10,099 nucleotides of DNA, taken from contig JAEYNH010000233.1 of assembly GCA_023412655.1 (NCBI GenBank), positions 1 through 10,099 of the forward strand. The letters run 5' to 3'. Source of the DNA: Pseudomonadota bacterium (GTDB taxonomy: Bacteria > Pseudomonadota > Alphaproteobacteria > Caulobacterales > Caulobacteraceae). Positions 6,911-10,099 of the stretch are shown here, in pieces. The position numbers were made by a program, and so were the translations under genes. The notes below the pieces were generated by a model. That model had not been told where the DNA came from. It saw nothing but the letters and a program-made list of their open reading frames with translations, and searched no databases. Every line of letters begins with the position of its first letter. Position 1 is the stretch's first letter.

Positions 6911-7984
6911 GTGGCCGAGAAGAGCCTGTTCGACCCGCTGCCCCTGACCCACGGCAAGCCGCTGAAGAACCGCTTCATGCTGGCGCCGCTCACCAACCAA
7001 CAGAGCCACGCCGATGGACGGCTCTCGGAGGAAGAGTTCCGCTGGCTGACGCTGCGGGCCGAGGGCGGCTTCGGCCTGACCATGACCTGTGCGGCCCATG
7101 TCCAGGCCCAGGGCCAGGGCTTCCCCGGCCAGCTCGGCGTGTTCGGCGACCAGCACCTGGAAGGCCTTACCCGCCTGGCCTCCGCGATCAACGCCACCGG
7201 CAGCCGCTCGGCGGTGCAGCTGCACCACGCCGGCAACCGCTCCCCCAAGGAACTGGTGGGCCAGCCGGTCAGCGCGTCGGACGATCCCGAGACCGGCGCC
7301 CGTGGCCTGACCCTGCCCGAGGTGGAACAGCTGGTGGAGGACTTCGTGGAGGCCGCCGTCCGGTCGGAGAAGGCCGGCTTCGATGGGGTCGAACTGCACG
7401 GCGCCCACGGCTACATCCTCGCCCAGTTCCTCTCGCCCGAGATCAACCATCGGGACGACCGTTATGGCGGCTCGGTCGAGAACCGGGCGCGCATCCTGTT
7501 CGAGATCATCGACGGCGTGCGCCGCCGCACCGGGCCGGACTTCCAGCTCGGCCTGCGCCTGTCGCCCGAACGCTTCGGCCTACGCCTCTCCGAGATCGTC
7601 GAGGTCGCCCAGGAGGTCCTCCGCGACGGCCGCATCGACTACCTCGACATGTCCCTGTGGGACGTCTTCAAGGAGCCGACGGAAGAGGCCCACAAGGGCC
7701 GCTCCCTGATGAGCTATTTCACCGAACTGGACCGCGGCGACGTGAAGCTGGGCGTGGCCGGCAAGATCACCACCCCGGCCATCGCCGCCGAGATGCTGGA
7801 CCGGGGCGCCGACTATGTCCTGATCGGCCGGGCGGCCATCCTGCACCACGACTTCCCCGAGAAGGCCCGCGACCCGGCCTTCACCCCGGTTCCCACGCCG
7901 GTCAGCGCCGAGCACCTGGCCAACGAAGGCGTCAGCCCGGGCTTCATCGAGTACCTGCGCAGCACCTTCAGGATGGTCGCCTAG
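6911..7984 (+). CDS. NADH:flavin oxidoreductase, Old Yellow Enzyme family
   Basis: A 357-residue FMN-dependent TIM-barrel ene-reductase that would use NAD(P)H to reduce activated C=C bonds or other electrophiles in the cytoplasm. Visible family elements are the N-terminal FDPLPLTHGKPLKNRFMLAPLTN (7-29, beta1 and FMN contact), QLHHAGN (103-109), the active-site stretch GVELHGAHGYILAQFLSP (159-176) with the His pair H163/H166 and Y168, the signature NHRDDRYGGSVENR (179-192), and the phosphate-binding end GADYVLIGRAA. It is single-domain: there is no C-terminal FeS/FAD extension as in 2,4-dienoyl-CoA reductase. The usual HAGR is HAGN here, a variation near the flavin. It stands alone between divergent and convergent neighbours. 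The natural substrate cannot be read from sequence. GTG 6884 is an alternative start. Confidence 0.93.
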   Translation: MAEKSLFDPLPLTHGKPLKNRFMLAPLTNQQSHADGRLSEEEFRWLTLRAEGGFGLTMTCAAHVQAQGQGFPGQLGVFGDQHLEGLTRLASAINATGSRSAVQLHHAGNRSPKELVGQPVSASDDPETGARGLTLPEVEQLVEDFVEAAVRSEKAGFDGVELHGAHGYILAQFLSPEINHRDDRYGGSVENRARILFEIIDGVRRRTGPDFQLGLRLSPERFGLRLSEIVEVAQEVLRDGRIDYLDMSLWDVFKEPTEEAHKGRSLMSYFTELDRGDVKLGVAGKITTPAIAAEMLDRGADYVLIGRAAILHHDFPEKARDPAFTPVPTPVSAEHLANEGVSPGFIEYLRSTFRMVA

Positions 7985-8430
7985 GGCTCCTCGTAGCCCT
8001 CGGCCGATACGCGCAGGGTGAAGGCCGCGGGGTCGCGCTCGAACACCAGACCGCCGCGCGCCTCGCCTGAACCGGGCACATAGGCGAAGGTCGCCCGCCG
8101 CTCCTCGACCGCCTGGCCGGCCTGCTCCAGGACCCCGCGCACCTCCACGGCGGCGGCGGTGGCGTGGCTGTCGTTCCTCACCACCAGGGGCACGACATGG
8201 CCGCCGGGCACGTCCACCGGCGCCTGGGCCTCGACCTGCAGCACGGGCGGGCCAGGGCGGCCGGACAGGCCCTCCCACAGGGAATAGCCGATCACCCCGA
8301 GCGTCAGCAGGGCGCCGATGCCCGCCGCGGTCCACTCTGCGAGCGGCGTCCGCTCGACCAGGCGCGGCCGGGCCGGCGCGCGCCCAGCGGGTTTTGGCGC
8401 GGGCTTTCGGGCGGGCTTTGGGGCAGCCAT
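7981..8430 (-). CDS. TIGR02588 family membrane-anchored protein
   Basis: A 149-residue protein with a cytoplasmic Lys/Pro/Ala-rich tail (1-23, repeated KPA units), one membrane helix at about 33-52, and a periplasmic beta-rich domain (about 62-149) containing VVPLVVRNDSHATAAAVEVRG and ending FTLRVSAEGYEEP, which looks like an immunoglobulin-like sandwich. It fits TIGR02588, a family described only as the companion of TIGR02587. Its ATG overlaps the upstream stop as TGATG, indicating coupled translation. Its own stop overlaps the stop of the convergent oxidoreductase gene within the tetramer CTAG. Function is unknown; an accessory or sensing subunit of the TIGR02587 membrane protein is the natural inference. 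Confidence 0.85.
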   Translation of the reverse strand: MAAPKPARKPAPKPAGRAPARPRLVERTPLAEWTAAGIGALLTLGVIGYSLWEGLSGRPGPPVLQVEAQAPVDVPGGHVVPLVVRNDSHATAAAVEVRGVLEQAGQAVEERRATFAYVPGSGEARGGLVFERDPAAFTLRVSAEGYEEP

Positions 8431-9242
8431 CAGACCACCAGCCTCGCGGCCGCTGCGCCGATGGCGGCGGGGAAGCCCAGCACCACCACCGAGCGGACCG
8501 CATCGCTGAGCGGCGCGTCCAGCCGCCCGAAGGTCCAGAGGATGTAGACGCTCACCAGCAGGGCGATGCCGTAGCCCGCCAGGCTGAAGTGGAAGAAGGC
8601 CAGCACCGGCCTCTCGTGGGTCTTCTGGCCCGCGAAGCCCACCGCGAACACCAGGGCATGGAGCGTCGCCACCGAGATCACGATCAGCGCCAGGGCGTGC
8701 CAGGGCGTCATCTTGAAGCCCAGCAGGATCATTTCCTCCGTGGGCGCGACGTTGAAGGCGAAGAACAGCGCCCCTGCGCCCATCAGGAACAGCTGGCCGA
8801 GGTAGCCGGCCCGATCCTCCCTAGGCTGCCCCTCGGCGTGGGCCTGCAGCTGGCGGTTGGCGAGGATGGCGCCGAAGCTGGCGGGGGCGGCCTGGACGGC
8901 GATCATGCCGACCGCCTCGCGCCAGCCGGTCTCGGCCGTGATCAGGCCCAGCAGGGTCAGCAGGGCGGCCGAGACCACGAAGCCCACCGCCAGGGCGGCC
9001 AGGGCGTCCAGCAGGTCATCGGCGAAGTCGGTCGCGTCGCGGAAGCCGGCGAAGCGGGCGAGGCCGAAGATCGTGAGCGCGATCACCGCCAGGAACAGGG
9101 CCAGCTTCAGCCGGTCCATGTGGAAGCCGAAGGCCCACATCTCCATGGTCATCATCAGCGGCAGGGCGAAGATCACCGCCCCCGCGGCGGCCCGAGCCAG
9201 CGCCCGGGCGTAACTCTCCTCGCTGGCCATCTCTTCGGACAT
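8430..9242 (-). CDS. TIGR02587 family integral membrane protein
   Basis: A 270-residue polytopic inner-membrane protein with about eight hydrophobic helices (roughly 18-37, 45-62, 80-101, 110-127, 148-166, 183-203, 212-234, 250-268). Acidic residues sit in or beside helices: E34 in PLMMTMEMW and E169-E170 in NVAPTEEM, both looking like conserved functional motifs. The family is known only as an uncharacterised membrane protein paired with TIGR02588, and the coupled partner downstream confirms the assignment. Start: the ATG at 9242 gives MSEEMASEES but has a poor ribosome site; a TTG at 9278 adds 12 residues and has GAGG five bases upstream, so it is a real alternative. It lies 59 nt (or 23 nt) after the glcF stop and may share its transcript. 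A channel, transporter or sensor role is possible; none is shown. Confidence 0.87.
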   Translation of the reverse strand: MSEEMASEESYARALARAAAGAVIFALPLMMTMEMWAFGFHMDRLKLALFLAVIALTIFGLARFAGFRDATDFADDLLDALAALAVGFVVSAALLTLLGLITAETGWREAVGMIAVQAAPASFGAILANRQLQAHAEGQPREDRAGYLGQLFLMGAGALFFAFNVAPTEEMILLGFKMTPWHALALIVISVATLHALVFAVGFAGQKTHERPVLAFFHFSLAGYGIALLVSVYILWTFGRLDAPLSDAVRSVVVLGFPAAIGAAAARLVV

Positions 9243-9301
9243 CCACGGCACAACGCGCGGACGGCGAAGCCTGTTCAAACCGCCCTCGGAGACCAGGTCC
9301 G

Positions 9302-10099
9302 CTACTCGGCGTGAACCACGGCCGCCCGGGGCCGCAAGGGCGTCTCCGGGGTGAGCGCAGCGGGGCGAGGCCCGCCGGTCGCCCAGTCCAGCAATTCCAC
9401 GGGATGCGCTACCGGCATGTCCACCGCCGGGGCGAGCTGGGCCATGCAGCCCACGTTGCCGGCGGCCAGCACCTCGGCGCCCGTGCGGGCGATGTTGGCC
9501 GCCTTGCGGTCGCGCAGCCGGGTGGCGAGTTCAGGCTGCAGGATGTTGTAGGTCCCGGCCGAGCCGCAGCAGAGGTGGCCCTCGGCGATCGGCCGCACGT
9601 CGAACCCCGCCTGCGCCAGCAGCGCCGGCGGCGACGACTTGATCTGCTGGCCGTGCTGCAGCGAGCAGGCGGCGTGGTAGGCGACCCTCAGGCCGGGCGC
9701 CCTGGTCACCGGCGGCAGGCCGACCTCGGCGATGAACTCCAGGATGTCCCGGGCCTTCCCGGCCGCTCCCGCCCCGGCCTGGCCCAGCACCTCGCCATAG
9801 TCCTTGAGCATGGTCCCACAGCCGGCGGCTGTGGTGACGATGGCGGTGAGCTCGCCAGCCCTGGACCAGGCGGCGACATTGGCCCGGGCCAGGCGCGCGG
9901 CCTCCCCGGCCCGGCCCAGGTGCTGGGAGAGCGCCCCGCAGCAACCCTCGCCCTCCGCGAACACCACTTCGAACCCGGCGCGGGTCAGCAGGCGCACGGC
10001 CGCCTCCCGAACCTGCGGCGTCAGCGCGGGCTCGACACAGCCTTGCAGCAGGGCGACGCGGCCGCGCCGTTCGGCCAGGGCCGCGACAACGCCCGGGCG
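9302..10099 (-). CDS. glcF: Glycolate oxidase iron-sulfur subunit, C-terminal part (N-terminus outside window)
   Basis: The visible 265 residues are the C-terminal two thirds of GlcF, the iron-sulfur subunit of the membrane-associated glycolate oxidase (GlcD-GlcE-GlcF) that oxidises glycolate to glyoxylate and passes electrons onward. Both cysteine-rich CCG domains are seen: the first with LLQGC (visible residue 21), GCCGALSQH (52-60) and AAGCG (92-95); the second with YHAACSLQHGQ (141-151), HLCCGSAGTYNILQP (175-189) and GNVGCMAQL. The coding frame runs continuously to base 10099. The N-terminal 4Fe-4S ferredoxin domain would lie beyond the window; family members are about 400-440 residues. 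The GTG at 9997 is internal, since the conserved LLQGC segment lies upstream of it. glcD and glcE would be expected just upstream. All visible cysteine motifs are intact, so the subunit looks functional. Confidence 0.93.
   Translation of the reverse strand, partial: RPGVVAALAERRGRVALLQGCVEPALTPQVREAAVRLLTRAGFEVVFAEGEGCCGALSQHLGRAGEAARLARANVAAWSRAGELTAIVTTAAGCGTMLKDYGEVLGQAGAGAAGKARDILEFIAEVGLPPVTRAPGLRVAYHAACSLQHGQQIKSSPPALLAQAGFDVRPIAEGHLCCGSAGTYNILQPELATRLRDRKAANIARTGAEVLAAGNVGCMAQLAPAVDMPVAHPVELLDWATGGPRPAALTPETPLRPRAAVVHAE

Noticed and set aside
9243..9301. Terminator or promoter between glcF and the TIGR02587 gene
   Set aside because: I see no stable stem followed by a T-run and no recognisable promoter pair in these 59 bases.

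Overview
The window looks like a chromosomal segment from a high-GC alphaproteobacterium, probably of the Caulobacterales (Caulobacter/Phenylobacterium type). The basis is the GC- and Ala/Arg-rich coding on both strands, the frequent GTG/TTG starts, and gene families common in that group (DUF6152, TIGR02587/TIGR02588, the TIGR03805/TIGR03806 pair, a MoxR operon). I assign the taxon by gene content and style only, not by any marker gene. Coding density is very high. I see no tRNA, rRNA, CRISPR array, insertion sequence or phage gene.

Layout. (1) 1-2927, minus strand: a tightly packed operon read as DUF4129 membrane protein, DUF4350 membrane protein, MoxR AAA+ ATPase, then DUF58 protein, which leaves the window at base 1. 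The first two junctions overlap (10 and 14 nt) and the MoxR-DUF58 gap is 7 nt. (2) 3031-4065, plus strand, divergent from that operon: an adenosine-deaminase-superfamily enzyme whose sequence points to adenine as substrate. (3) 4148-6411, plus strand: an exported parallel beta-helix protein followed after 2 nt by an exported diheme c-type cytochrome, a recurrent pair of unknown function. (4) 6414-6767, minus strand, convergent: a small exported DUF6152 protein. (5) 6911-7984, plus strand: an Old Yellow Enzyme-type flavin oxidoreductase. (6) 7981-9242, minus strand: the two-gene membrane cassette TIGR02587-TIGR02588, which sits directly downstream of (7) 9302-10099, the C-terminal two thirds of the glycolate oxidase iron-sulfur subunit glcF, whose N-terminus lies beyond the window.

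How the genes relate. The MoxR operon would encode a membrane-associated MoxR/DUF58 machine with two extra membrane partners; such clusters are widespread, but their clients are mostly unknown. The beta-helix/cytochrome pair implies an envelope structure working with electron transfer. TIGR02587 and TIGR02588 are translationally coupled and probably form one membrane complex. They may be read from the glc transcript, since only about 60 nt separate them from glcF. The most promising undescribed systems here are the beta-helix/diheme cytochrome pair and the TIGR02587/TIGR02588 cassette. I found no clearly new mobile or defence system.
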